This document shows positions 54,038-62,626 of a stretch of 64,000 nt of DNA, piece after piece; the first letter of the stretch is position 1, and each line of letters opens with the position of its first letter. The notes below the pieces were generated by a model. The model saw only the letters and a program-made list of their open reading frames with translations. It made no database searches and was not told where the DNA came from. This DNA is from Ezakiella sp. (GTDB lineage Bacteria > Bacillota > Clostridia > Tissierellales > Peptoniphilaceae): contig JALEOH010000030.1 in assembly GCA_022766605.1 (NCBI GenBank), positions 1 to 64,000 of the forward strand, given 5' to 3'. Position numbers and translations under genes: made by a program.

Positions 54038-54796
54038 ATGATATCGATTAAGACGAAGCAAATGATAGATGGAATGAAGAGATCTGGTAGACTACTTCGA
54101 TCAGTTCACGAAGAATTAGCAAAGCATGTTGAAGCTGGAATAACCACTATGGAACTTAATAAGATTGCAGAAGATTTTATAAGAAGTCATGGTGGAATTC
54201 CCAGTCAGATAGGATATCAAGGCTTTCCATATGCTACATGCATTAGCGTCAATGACGAGATATGCCACGGCTTTCCGAGTAAATATAAATTAAAGGAAGG
54301 TGATATCTTAACCATAGATATGGTCGTTGACTTAGATGGATATCTATCCGACTCAGCATGGAGTTATGCAGTTGGAAATATCAGTGACGAGGCAAGGACG
54401 CTCATGGAGGTAACGGAAGCTAGCTTGATGAAAGCAATAGAGCTAGTAAAGCCCGGAGCATATTTTGGAGATATTGGAAAATTTATAGAAGAATATGTAA
54501 GTGGATTTGGATTTCAACCCGTACGTGATTTTATTGGTCATGGTATTGGTAGAAAGATTCATGAGGATCCGCAGGTATTTCATTACAATACGGGTAGACG
54601 TGGCGCAATGATGAGAGAAGGGATGGTTTTTACTATTGAGCCTATGATTAATGTAGGCACATGGCAAATGAAGATGGACGACAATGGTTGGACATCAAGG
54701 ACAAGAGACGGCGAACTTTCTTGCCAATATGAACATACACTTGCAGTTACAAAGGATGGCGTTATGATATTGACCAATGAGGGATTGAATGACTAA
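54038..54796 (+). CDS. map: Methionine aminopeptidase, type I
   Basis: Removes initiator methionine from new proteins. The His in ICHGFPS, the metal ligands Asp in TIDMVVDLDGYLSDSAW, His in GHGIGRKIHEDP, and Glu in FTIEPMI and YEHTLAVT are all present. 252 aa is normal for a type I enzyme without the zinc-finger extension. AGAGGAGAT precedes the ATG. The stop lies 8 nt inside the MATE gene, so they are coupled. Confidence 0.95.
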   Translation: MISIKTKQMIDGMKRSGRLLRSVHEELAKHVEAGITTMELNKIAEDFIRSHGGIPSQIGYQGFPYATCISVNDEICHGFPSKYKLKEGDILTIDMVVDLDGYLSDSAWSYAVGNISDEARTLMEVTEASLMKAIELVKPGAYFGDIGKFIEEYVSGFGFQPVRDFIGHGIGRKIHEDPQVFHYNTGRRGAMMREGMVFTIEPMINVGTWQMKMDDNGWTSRTRDGELSCQYEHTLAVTKDGVMILTNEGLND

Positions 54797-56135
54797 TCCG
54801 TGGCAAAAAAATCTAATAGAAGGTCCTATTGCTAAAGGACTTTTAAAGCTTGCTCTACCACTTATGGGAACAAGCTTTTTAACAATGATATATAATTTAA
54901 CCGACCTTTATTGGGTTGGAACAATTGGAACCGAGGCTGTTGCAGCTGTTGGAATAGGTGGAACTTTTTGGTGGATGGCAAACTCTCTTGCTCTTATTTG
55001 TAATGTTGGGCTTGCAGTAACAGTAAGTCAAAACTATGGTAGACAAGATATTAAAAGAGCAAAGGAATATATAAATTCGGGAGTTAAGCTTAGTATCATA
55101 ATTGCATGTTCATATGCCTTTTTTATAGGCTTTTTTAATAAGCAATTCGTTACTTTTTTTAATATAGAAGACGCTTTAACATATGAGAGCACTATCACTT
55201 ATCTAAGTACACTTGCAATTGGATATGTGTCGCTTATAATGAATCCAGTATTTGCAGTAGTTATAAATGCTGAGGGCGATAGTAGACTGACTTTTAAAGT
55301 TTCTTTAATTGGCGTTGTAACAAATATGATCCTAGATCCAGTTTTTATTCTTGGATTTAAGTGGGGAGTTTTTGGTGCTGCTCTTGCAACAACTATGAGC
55401 CAAATACTCGTAAGTATAATATATATTTATTTAGGAAAAAAATATTCTCTTTTATATGCCATGGTAGATTATAAGGAATCGTGGAAAAAAGAGGATGTAA
55501 AGGAAATACTGAAGTTGGGGGTTCCACCTGCAGCTCAGTCAGGCGTACAATGCTTTATAACAATGTATATAGCAAGAATGATAGCGGGATTTGGGCCAGC
55601 AGCAGTTGCAGCTCAATCCATCGGGAGCAATATCGAGGGCATATGTTGGCTTACCGCCGAGGGATATTCTACGGCAAATGCCACATATATAGGGCAAAAC
55701 TATGGTGCTAAGAAATATGATAGGGTTAATAAGGCCTTCTTCACATCGGTCGGACTGATGTTTATGGTAGGACTATTCAGCAATATCTTACTTTTCTTTG
55801 GAAGATTTCCAATTATAAAAATCTTCTTGCATGAAGAATTGGCCATTGCAATTGGAGCTGATTATCTAAAGATATTGAGCTTCTCTCAAATATTTAGTGC
55901 AATTGAAATTGCGAATGCTGGTGCATTTAATGGAATTTCAATGACAACCCCTCCAAGTATAATCGGAATAGTTGGAAATCTTTTAAGAATTCCATTTGCC
56001 TATATATTAATTGGCTTCTTCGGCATCAATGGTATTTGGATGGCCATATCACTTTCATCAATATTAAAGGGAATTGTATCATTCTGTTATTTCTTAGTAG
56101 CTAAGGAAAAGCGATTAAATGCAAGTCACGTGTAA
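54789..56135 (+). CDS. MATE-family multidrug/organic cation efflux protein
   Basis: Na+- or H+-driven exporter with 12 predicted membrane helices in two homologous halves. GPIAKGLLKLALPLMGTS at the start, the TDLYWVG segment in helix 1-2, the NAEGDSR loop and the matching NAGAFNGISM segment in the second half support it. 448 aa is normal. Overlaps map (8 nt) and the DUF1667 gene (17 nt). Confidence 0.92.
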   Translation: MTNPWQKNLIEGPIAKGLLKLALPLMGTSFLTMIYNLTDLYWVGTIGTEAVAAVGIGGTFWWMANSLALICNVGLAVTVSQNYGRQDIKRAKEYINSGVKLSIIIACSYAFFIGFFNKQFVTFFNIEDALTYESTITYLSTLAIGYVSLIMNPVFAVVINAEGDSRLTFKVSLIGVVTNMILDPVFILGFKWGVFGAALATTMSQILVSIIYIYLGKKYSLLYAMVDYKESWKKEDVKEILKLGVPPAAQSGVQCFITMYIARMIAGFGPAAVAAQSIGSNIEGICWLTAEGYSTANATYIGQNYGAKKYDRVNKAFFTSVGLMFMVGLFSNILLFFGRFPIIKIFLHEELAIAIGADYLKILSFSQIFSAIEIANAGAFNGISMTTPPSIIGIVGNLLRIPFAYILIGFFGINGIWMAISLSSILKGIVSFCYFLVAKEKRLNASHV

Positions 56136-56463
56136 AAATTGTCCAATAGCTTGCCTTTTGACCATTAAGGATGGCAAAGTAACCGGTAATAGATGTTCAA
56201 GAGGCCTTAGTTACGGAAAAGATATGCAGGAAGATGAAGGAAAATCTTATTTTTTTACTAAAATACGAATAAAAAATGCTCCAGTGGGGCATCTATCTAT
56301 TAAAAGTGATATTAAAATCGATGACAAGGAAAAAGAAAAATTACAAGGCTTAATTTCAAATATGGTCATATATGCACCAGTTGAGGCAGGTCAACTCGTA
56401 ATATACAATCTTGGAGAAAGCGGTGTAAGTTTTTTAGCGCAAAGGAGAGTAAGAGAATTATGA
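56119..56463 (+). CDS. DUF1667 cysteine-motif protein
   Basis: A 114-residue protein with the DUF1667 N-terminal motif C-x2-C-x3-C (CKNCPIAC) and a fourth Cys in GNRCSRG. It is possibly an iron-sulfur or zinc site. DUF1667 genes usually sit next to glycerol-3-phosphate dehydrogenase (glpA-like) genes; none is near here. The start is 17 nt inside the MATE gene and its end overlaps the PPIase start by 4 nt (ATGA). Function unknown. Confidence 0.82.
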   Translation: MQVTCKNCPIACLLTIKDGKVTGNRCSRGLSYGKDMQEDEGKSYFFTKIRIKNAPVGHLSIKSDIKIDDKEKEKLQGLISNMVIYAPVEAGQLVIYNLGESGVSFLAQRRVREL

Positions 56464-57209
56464 AGAGATTAAATAATATATTAGTTATTATGTTTGCGAT
56501 GCTATTATTGATCGCTTGCAATAAGTCGACTGATAATAAAAATGCGGATAATAATGGAGATGATAAAATGAGATTGGAGGATTATAGTATGATTTCACAA
56601 GAGACAAGAGACAGTATGATTCAGTTACAAGAGCCAGAAAAGGGCGAAGAAATCGCTTTATTAAATACTAATAAAGGTAAGATTTATATCAGATTATTCC
56701 CGAAGGAAGCGCCTAAGACTGTTGAGAATTTTGTAACTCATATAAAAAATGGATATTATGATGGAGTAACTTTCCACAGAGTAATAGATGAGTTTATGAT
56801 TCAAGGCGGAGATCCCGATGGAACTGGTATGGGTGGGGAAAGTATTTGGGGAGAAAGCTTCGAAGATGAATTTTCACCTAATTTAGCCAATATCAGAGGT
56901 GCACTCTCTATGGCAAATGCTGGTCCAAATACCAATGGAAGTCAGTTTTTTATAGTTCAAAATACCAAGCTTCAAGATAAATTAGTTTCGCAAATTGATC
57001 AAGCACTTACTCAAGGCTATCCGAAAAATTTTGCAGAAGCATATAAAGCACTTGGAGGCACACCATTTTTAGATGGAAGACATACTGTATTTGGACAGGT
57101 AATAAGTGGTATGGATGTGGTTGATGCAATTGCCAAAGTGGAAAAAGATGCAAGCGATAAGCCAGTTGAAGCGGTTGTAATTGAAAAAGCAGAAATAATC
57201 AAATATTAA
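56460..57209 (+). CDS. Cyclophilin-type peptidyl-prolyl isomerase lipoprotein
   Basis: Extracytoplasmic foldase anchored by a lipoprotein signal (MKRLNNIL... lipobox LIAC, Cys20). After a short charged linker, the cyclophilin domain (about residues 62-247) has [22 protein letters not shown], the [15 protein letters not shown] loop and [15 protein letters not shown]. The catalytic Arg (FHRV) and Gln (MIQGG) are intact. 249 aa. Followed by a terminator; last gene of the map-MATE-DUF1667 unit. Confidence 0.93.
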   Translation: MKRLNNILVIMFAMLLLIACNKSTDNKNADNNGDDKMRLEDYSMISQETRDSMIQLQEPEKGEEIALLNTNKGKIYIRLFPKEAPKTVENFVTHIKNGYYDGVTFHRVIDEFMIQGGDPDGTGMGGESIWGESFEDEFSPNLANIRGALSMANAGPNTNGSQFFIVQNTKLQDKLVSQIDQALTQGYPKNFAEAYKALGGTPFLDGRHTVFGQVISGMDVVDAIAKVEKDASDKPVEAVVIEKAEIIKY

Positions 57210-57217
57210 ATTAAGTC

Positions 57218-57250
57218 AAGATAGATTTTATCATTAAGATCTATCTTTTT
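57218..57250 (+). terminator. Terminator after the cyclophilin gene
   Basis: AAGATAGAT (57218-57226) and ATCTATCTT (57239-57247) with a 12-nt loop, then TTT. Confidence 0.85.
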
Positions 57251-57340
57251 ATTATTGCTAGCAAAATTGATCATCTTCTTTACAGTTTACAAAACATAAA
57301 AAATATGTGCGTAGATAGATTTTTGTTTTAAAGATGAGTT

Positions 57341-57434
57341 CATTGTGGTATATTAAAAATATAATTTATTTAGAAGAGGCAAATTCATATTTGTCTCTTT
57401 TAAATTGGACAATAGTTGATTTTTGTGGTAAAAT
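57341..57434 (+). promoter_or_regulatory. hflX upstream region: two promoters flanking a terminator-like hairpin
   Basis: An upstream -10 TGG-TATATT (57347-57355) is followed by a hairpin AAGAG-G-CAAAT / ATTTG-T-CTCTT (57374-57399) with TTTTAAATT after it. Then comes a second promoter TTGGAC (57405-57410), 18 nt, TAAAAT (57429-57434, preceded by TGG). The hairpin could attenuate transcripts from the first promoter. Confidence 0.55.
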
Positions 57435-57450
57435 TAAAGTCGGTGATAAA

Positions 57451-58656
57451 GTGATCGAAGGCAATAGAATCATGCTTATATCAATGGGCGAGATGGAAGA
57501 TGAATTTAAAGAAAAAGAGAACCTTGAGCTTATTAAAAGCGCAGGGGGTTTTGTCGTGTCAAAAGGCTTCCAAAATAGCCGCATGATCAATCCAAAGACA
57601 TATTTTGGAAAGGGAAAACTTGATTATTTTAAAAATATCGCCGATGAACTAGAGGTCGATACTATTGTAATTGGAGAGGAAATTAGTCCATCTCAGCTAT
57701 CCAATTTAGTTAGTTTTTTTGACAGACAAGTTGTAGATAGAAATATGCTCATCCTTGAATTGTTTAGACAAAGGGCAAAGACTTCCTTCGGTAAATTGCA
57801 GGTAGAGCTTGCCAATAAAGAGTATATGTATCCAAGACTTGCTGGCGCAAATAAAAATATGGATAGACAATCTGGCGTCCAAGGCATGAGAGGTGCAGGT
57901 GAGCAAAAGCTTGAGCTTGATCGTAGGCGACTAAGGGCCTCGATTGATTCATTAAAAGAAGAGCTAAGAAAACAAAGACAGGTAGAGGAAACCAAAGCCA
58001 AGAGAAGAAAAGATTCCATTGTGCCGATCGTGTCTCTTATTGGATATTCTAACACTGGCAAATCCACAATAATGAATAAAATATTAGAATATAGCAATAA
58101 GAGCGAAGGAGCGGTATATGCTGATGATAGACTCTTTGCAACGCTAGATACATCTGCAAGGCTTGTTAATCTTCCGCATGGTGGAAAATTTATTCTAACA
58201 GATACTGTCGGACTTATATCTAATCTCCCGCATCAGCTAATAGAGGCGTTTTCTTCGACGCTTGAAGAGATTAAGGATGCCGATCTGCTCATTCATGTAA
58301 TGGATGCATCGAGCGACAATCTAATAGTAGAAAAAGAGACCACAAATAATTTGATCGAAGAGCTTAGCATTGGAGAAAAGAGAATATTAAATGTCTTTAA
58401 TAAGGTTGATAAAGCTCATTATTTAGGTGAGGTTCCTGATGAATCTCTTATTATTTCGGCATTTAAAGATGAAGATATATACAAATTACTGACAAAAATT
58501 GAAGAGTTACTTTATGGCAAAGTGGAATTGATTGAGAAATTCTTTTTATATAGTGACTACGGAGGCTTAGATAATTTTATTGAGGATAACCACGTGGTAA
58601 GTGTTATTCATGAGGAAGAGGGTACTAGGGTAAGAGCGTATGTCTACGAAAAATAA
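57451..58656 (+). CDS. hflX: GTPase HflX
   Basis: Ribosome-associated GTPase (splitting or rescue of stalled ribosomes). The N-terminal HflX domain has PKTYFGKGKLDYF, followed by the coiled-coil-like LELDRRRLRASIDSLKEEL region. The G domain has GYSNTGKST (G1), DTVGLI (G3) and NKVD (G4). I place the start at GTG 57451 (about 401 aa), because the only upstream ATG (57334) has no ribosome site and would lie upstream of the proximal promoter and hairpin. GGTGAT 3 nt upstream is a weak ribosome site, so the exact start is uncertain; the longer 440-aa reading is the alternative. Confidence 0.88.
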   Translation: MIEGNRIMLISMGEMEDEFKEKENLELIKSAGGFVVSKGFQNSRMINPKTYFGKGKLDYFKNIADELEVDTIVIGEEISPSQLSNLVSFFDRQVVDRNMLILELFRQRAKTSFGKLQVELANKEYMYPRLAGANKNMDRQSGVQGMRGAGEQKLELDRRRLRASIDSLKEELRKQRQVEETKAKRRKDSIVPIVSLIGYSNTGKSTIMNKILEYSNKSEGAVYADDRLFATLDTSARLVNLPHGGKFILTDTVGLISNLPHQLIEAFSSTLEEIKDADLLIHVMDASSDNLIVEKETTNNLIEELSIGEKRILNVFNKVDKAHYLGEVPDESLIISAFKDEDIYKLLTKIEELLYGKVELIEKFFLYSDYGGLDNFIEDNHVVSVIHEEEGTRVRAYVYEK

Positions 58657-59275
58657 TATCAAGTCATTTAAATCTTTTGAGACCAAGGCTCCATATGAAA
58701 TCGAGATAAAAAAATCTGTTTTTATAACTGAGGCCAAGATGGTGTTATCGACTGATGAGGCGAGTGAATTTATTGACTATATTAGAAAAAAGCATCCCAA
58801 GGCCACGCATAATGTTATAGCATATAGAATAAGTCATGGTGGATTGCAGGAAAAAGCCGATGACGATGGAGAGCCTGCAGGAACTTCTGCAATGCCCATT
58901 TTAAATGCTATAAAATATAATGATCTTACAAATGTGGTTGTGGTTGTAACTAGATATTTTGGAGGAATTAAACTCGGTGCTGGTGGTCTTTCAAGGGCGT
59001 ATATGAGTGCAACTACAGGAGCAATTGAAGCATCAGGAATTAGAGAATTTAAAGAATATCAAAATTTTAAGATATCGCTCACTTACGATTTATATGATAT
59101 AGTTTTAAATTATTTAAATAACAATAAAATCAAGATCTTATCAAATGAATTTAAGGAGAAAGTTGAGATTCAATTAACGGTTCCAATTGAAGACTATGAG
59201 GAGCTTTATAAATATTTAATAAATCTAACCTCTGCAAGAGCGCAGATTGAAAAAGGGGATGTGGTGCTAAGATGA
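58640..59275 (+). CDS. YigZ/IMPACT-family protein
   Basis: A 211-residue protein of the YigZ/IMPACT family. HNVIAYRISHGGLQEKADDDGEPAGTSAMPIL and the GGIKLGAGGLSRAY segment are diagnostic. The C-terminal DUF1949 domain covers about 135-211. Biochemical role is unsettled. It starts 17 nt inside hflX and ends overlapping nadE by 4 nt, so it belongs to a coupled hflX-yigZ-nadE unit. Confidence 0.9.
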   Translation: MSTKNNIKSFKSFETKAPYEIEIKKSVFITEAKMVLSTDEASEFIDYIRKKHPKATHNVIAYRISHGGLQEKADDDGEPAGTSAMPILNAIKYNDLTNVVVVVTRYFGGIKLGAGGLSRAYMSATTGAIEASGIREFKEYQNFKISLTYDLYDIVLNYLNNNKIKILSNEFKEKVEIQLTVPIEDYEELYKYLINLTSARAQIEKGDVVLR

Positions 59276-59997
59276 TTAAGGATGTAAAAGCTGAAATAGA
59301 AAAAATCAGAGACTTTCTCGTGGAATATGCTAAAATGGCAGGAGCAGATGGATATGTTCTTGGCATATCTGGGGGATTAGATTCATCAGTATTATTTAAG
59401 ATACTTGAATCTACAGATCTAAATATAGTTGCAATTATGATGCCTATAAATTCAATGGTTGATGATGAAAAAGACGCCAAGGAATTGATTAGTGGCACAG
59501 ATAAGGATATATTAAAAATTGACCTAAGCTCCGTATATGAAGAGATGCTAAAGGTTTTGCCACCTAGTAAGCATAGTCTAAGTTATGCAAATATTAAGCC
59601 AAGACTGAGGATGACAACTCTATATCAAGTTGCACAATCAAGAAATTTATTGGTCGCAGGCGCAAGCAATAAAAGCGAATATATGACAGGATACTTTACT
59701 AAGCATGGAGATAGTGGGGTAGATGTATTGCCACTTGTCGACTATTATAAGCATGAGATTTATGAGATGGGAAGATTTTTAAATTTACCAAATAATATTT
59801 TAAAAAAACCGCCATCAGCCGGCCTTTTTAAAGGGCAAACTGATGAGGATGAAATAGGATTAAGCTATGATGAAATAGATTCTGGACTAAGCGATCTAGA
59901 AAATGGAAATCCCAAAATAAATAATAAATTATTAGGGATGGTCTTAAAGAGTGAACACAAAAGACATGTCCCTAAAAAATATGAAAGAGAGGAATAA
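59272..59997 (+). CDS. nadE: NH3-dependent NAD+ synthetase
   Basis: Amidates deamido-NAD with ammonia and ATP. PP-loop ISGGLDSSVLF near residues 31-41, LVAGASNKSEYMTGYFTKHGD, and DVLPLVDYYKHE match the family. 241 aa; no glutaminase domain, so free ammonia is used. yebC follows after 2 nt. Salvage role of this gene is standard. NnrD in the pyr unit repairs the same cofactor. Confidence 0.93.
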   Translation: MIKDVKAEIEKIRDFLVEYAKMAGADGYVLGISGGLDSSVLFKILESTDLNIVAIMMPINSMVDDEKDAKELISGTDKDILKIDLSSVYEEMLKVLPPSKHSLSYANIKPRLRMTTLYQVAQSRNLLVAGASNKSEYMTGYFTKHGDSGVDVLPLVDYYKHEIYEMGRFLNLPNNILKKPPSAGLFKGQTDEDEIGLSYDEIDSGLSDLENGNPKINNKLLGMVLKSEHKRHVPKKYEREE

Positions 59998-59999
59998 AT

Positions 60000-60725
60000 A
60001 TGTCAGGACATTCAAAATGGAATAATATAAAGAATAAAAAAGGCAAAGAAGATGCCAAGAGAGCACAAGAATTTACTAAGATTGCAAAATATATAATGGT
60101 TGCAGCTAAAAATGGTGGATCAAATCCCGAATTTAATCCATCTTTGAAGACGGCGGTAGAAAAGGCAAAGGCTATTAATATGCCAAATGATAATATAGAA
60201 CGTGCAATAAAAAAGGGAGCCGGTGAGCTTGAGGGAGTAAATTACGAAGAGATCACATATGAAGGATATGGAGTTGCAGGAGCTGCGATAATCGCTCATT
60301 GCCTGACAGATAATCGCAATCGCACAGCTGCCGATGTACGTCATATTTTCGATAAGCATGGTGGCAATCTTGGAACGACAGGATCAGTTGGATATATGTT
60401 TAATATGCTTGGATATATTGTGGTTGAAACAAGTGAAAATGATGATGTGGACGATATAATGATGAGAGCTATTGAACTTGGCGCAAGCGATGTTACAAAT
60501 GATGAAAATATAGTTGAGATTTTTACCGACCCTAAGGATCTTGAGACCGTTTATAGTGGATTAAATAATGCTGGACTTAATATAATTGAGCATGATACTT
60601 CATATTTTGCAGATAATGAAATAACTCTCTCAGATGAAGATCTTGCCAAAATGGAGAGATTAGTTGACGCTCTTGAAGAAAATGACGATGTTCAAGAGGT
60701 CTATCACAATGTCGAAAATCTATAA
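60000..60725 (+). CDS. yebC: YebC/PmpR-family protein
   Basis: A 241-residue protein of the YebC family, long called transcriptional regulators; some members act in translation of proline-rich stretches. The MSGHSKWNNIKNKKGKEDAKR start is perfectly typical, as are NMPNDNIERAIKKGAGE and GGNLGTTGSVGYMF. AGAGGAATAA precedes the ATG. The final 17 nt overlap the next gene. Confidence 0.94.
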   Translation: MSGHSKWNNIKNKKGKEDAKRAQEFTKIAKYIMVAAKNGGSNPEFNPSLKTAVEKAKAINMPNDNIERAIKKGAGELEGVNYEEITYEGYGVAGAAIIAHCLTDNRNRTAADVRHIFDKHGGNLGTTGSVGYMFNMLGYIVVETSENDDVDDIMMRAIELGASDVTNDENIVEIFTDPKDLETVYSGLNNAGLNIIEHDTSYFADNEITLSDEDLAKMERLVDALEENDDVQEVYHNVENL

Positions 60726-61365
60726 ATTAAATATTTTTACAAAAATACTGTTTGTTTTATCGGCAACAGTATTTTTGCTTATAAATTCCATTTTTACAAT
60801 TGGATTTTTTAAGCCAATATACAGCCATATATATGATAGGACCGACATTGGGGGAAATACAGGTTTTAGCAAAGAGATGTATCTTAAAGAGATTGATAAT
60901 TATAGGTCGTATTTAATATCTAACAACGATGATGCATTGTTAAATCCACCGAGATATAATAAAGATGATCTAGCACATATGGTAGATGTTAGAAAATTAT
61001 TTCAATTAGGAAAAATAATTTCTATATTTGGATTAATAATTATAATTGCTATAATAATTTATGCAGTTAAGAGAAATGCCATATGTGAGCTTATAAAATT
61101 AGCTAAGTGGATTTTAATTATTCCGATTTTTGTATTGCCATTTTTACTAATGGATTTCGATGCTCTTTGGATCAAATTTCATGAAATATTTTTTACTAAT
61201 GACTTGTGGCTCATGGATCCCGATGTATCTCTTATGATAAATCTATTGCCGGGTGAGATATTTAATGCAATATCAATAGCAACAGTAGTATTTTATTATT
61301 TTTCTTCGATGATTTTGGTCTTAATTTTAAAATTTTTATCAAGGAGGAAAGATGAAATTAAATAA
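60709..61365 (+). CDS. TIGR01906/DUF1461-type integral membrane protein
   Basis: A 218-residue protein with about four membrane helices and a large external loop containing the family-like YRSYLISNNDDALLNPPRYNKDDLAHMVDVRKLF segment (seen in parts). Family known as TIGR01906 or DUF1461, function unknown. I choose ATG 60709 (MSKIYKLN), with AGAGG 9 nt upstream, over an in-frame ATG 15 codons earlier that has no ribosome site. Its end overlaps deoC by 14 nt. Confidence 0.82.
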   Translation: MSKIYKLNIFTKILFVLSATVFLLINSIFTIGFFKPIYSHIYDRTDIGGNTGFSKEMYLKEIDNYRSYLISNNDDALLNPPRYNKDDLAHMVDVRKLFQLGKIISIFGLIIIIAIIIYAVKRNAICELIKLAKWILIIPIFVLPFLLMDFDALWIKFHEIFFTNDLWLMDPDVSLMINLLPGEIFNAISIATVVFYYFSSMILVLILKFLSRRKDEIK

Positions 61366-62008
61366 ATATTTTGATCATACCAATTTAAAAGCAAATGCAA
61401 CTTTTTGCGACATAGAAAAGCTTTGTAAAGAAGCATTGCAATATGATTTTTACAGCGTCTGCGTGAATCCGTCTAGAATTGAGATTGCAAAGAATTTTCT
61501 TGATAATAGCGATGTAAAAATTGCAACGGTGATTGGATTTCCACTTGGAGCATTGACCACAGAATCAAAGATATTTGAAGCAAGAGATGCGATTGCTAAA
61601 GGCACCGATGAGATCGATATGGTTGTAAATATTGGAAAAATCAAAGATAGGGATTTCGATTATATTGAAAAAGAAATAAGTTCAATTAAAAATGCAATTG
61701 GTGAGCATTTATTAAAAGTAATCATTGAGACCGCCCTATTAGATGAGAAGGAAATAATTGAAATGACAAATATAGTAATAGAATCTGGTGCTGATTATAT
61801 TAAAACTTCAACTGGTTTCTCAACAAGAGGTGCGAGTTTGCGTGATATTGAGATCATGAAAGGCATTGCTCAAAATAAAATAGGCATTAAAGCATCTGGA
61901 GGAATATCAACACTTGAATTAACCAAAAAATTGATAAAAGAAGGAGCGACTAGAATAGGTGCAAGCAAGTCAGTATTGATAATGAAAGAAAACCAATTAG
62001 ATAAATAG
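61352..62008 (+). CDS. deoC: Deoxyribose-phosphate aldolase
   Basis: Splits 2-deoxyribose-5-phosphate to glyceraldehyde-3-phosphate and acetaldehyde, in nucleoside catabolism. The start region FDHTNLKANATF, the VIGFPLGALTTESK segment, Lys in VIIETALL, and the Schiff-base Lys in DYIKTSTGF are present. 218 aa is normal. AAGGAGGAA precedes the ATG. Confidence 0.95.
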   Translation: MKLNKYFDHTNLKANATFCDIEKLCKEALQYDFYSVCVNPSRIEIAKNFLDNSDVKIATVIGFPLGALTTESKIFEARDAIAKGTDEIDMVVNIGKIKDRDFDYIEKEISSIKNAIGEHLLKVIIETALLDEKEIIEMTNIVIESGADYIKTSTGFSTRGASLRDIEIMKGIAQNKIGIKASGGISTLELTKKLIKEGATRIGASKSVLIMKENQLDK

Positions 62009-62045
62009 TAACGAAGTTAAAAGATTTGTCAAGCATTTTCAGCGA

Positions 62046-62081
62046 AATAAGTCGGGAATATAGTCCCGACTTATTTTTTTA
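62046..62081 (+). terminator. Terminator after deoC
   Basis: AAATAAGTCGGGA (62046-62058 region) and TCCCGACTTATTT form a long stem with an ATATAG loop, running into a T-rich tract. Confidence 0.93.
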
Positions 62082-62140
62082 TTTTATTTTTATTTTAATT
62101 ATATTTCACAAGTGGTGGAAATAATACTTACTATATATTA

Positions 62141-62190
62141 AAATGGAGACAGGTGGAGGAAAGTGGCAAATAGTGTCACAAAGTGGAGAG
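62141..62190 (+). promoter_or_regulatory. MraZ operator: five 10-bp direct repeats
   Basis: Five consecutive decamers share a (A/G)TG(G/T)N core at the same position: AAATGGAGAC, AGGTGGAGGA, AAGTGGCAAA, TAGTGTCACA, AAGTGGAGAG. This 10-bp period and core match known MraZ operators (AAAGTG-type or TGGGN repeats). The last unit supplies the mraZ ribosome site, so bound MraZ could also cover translation signals. Autoregulation is inferred from relatives. Confidence 0.85.
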
Positions 62191-62191
62191 A

Positions 62192-62626
62192 ATGTTAATA
62201 GGAGAATTTAACCACAACATTGATGAAAAGGGAAGATTGACAATTCCCTCGAAGATGCGCCACGAGCTAGGTGAAAACTTTATTATCACAAAAGGGCTTG
62301 ACGGGTGCTTGTTTGCGTACTCCATAAATGAATGGGCTAATTTTGAAGATAAATTATCCGTCCTTCCATCTGGTCGCAAGGAGACGCGTGAGATTCAAAG
62401 ATTTTTCTTCTCAGGTGCAAGTGATGTCAGCTTCGATAAACAAGGCCGTGTGCTTATCCCGCAAAATTTGAGAGATCATGCTGGATTATCAAAAGAAGTG
62501 GTAATTGCAGGTGTAAGCAAGAGACTTGAAATATGGGATAAAGAGAAATGGGATAATTTAGATGAGGATAGTGAAAAATCCATCGAAGATATTGCTGAAG
62601 AGTTCGGAAAGTTAGGTATATACTGA
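62192..62626 (+). CDS. mraZ: Transcriptional regulator MraZ
   Basis: First gene of the division and cell-wall (dcw) cluster; DNA-binding repressor made of two AbrB-like halves. LIGEFNHNIDEKGRLTIPSKMR and FDKQGRVLIPQNLR (the paired D-x-K/Q-GR motifs) are typical. 144 aa from ATG 62192 (MLIGEF). An in-frame GTG at 62183 lies inside the last operator repeat and is rejected. Stop overlaps rsmH as TGATG. Confidence 0.94.
   Translation: MLIGEFNHNIDEKGRLTIPSKMRHELGENFIITKGLDGCLFAYSINEWANFEDKLSVLPSGRKETREIQRFFFSGASDVSFDKQGRVLIPQNLRDHAGLSKEVVIAGVSKRLEIWDKEKWDNLDEDSEKSIEDIAEEFGKLGIY

Noticed and set aside
57334-57450. N-terminal 39-codon extension of hflX from ATG 57334
   Set aside because: No ribosome site, and the segment contains a terminator-like hairpin and a promoter; the HflX fold begins after GTG 57451.
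62183-62191. mraZ start at GTG 62183
   Set aside because: The GTG is part of the repeated operator unit; MLIGEF from ATG 62192 is the conserved MraZ N-terminus.
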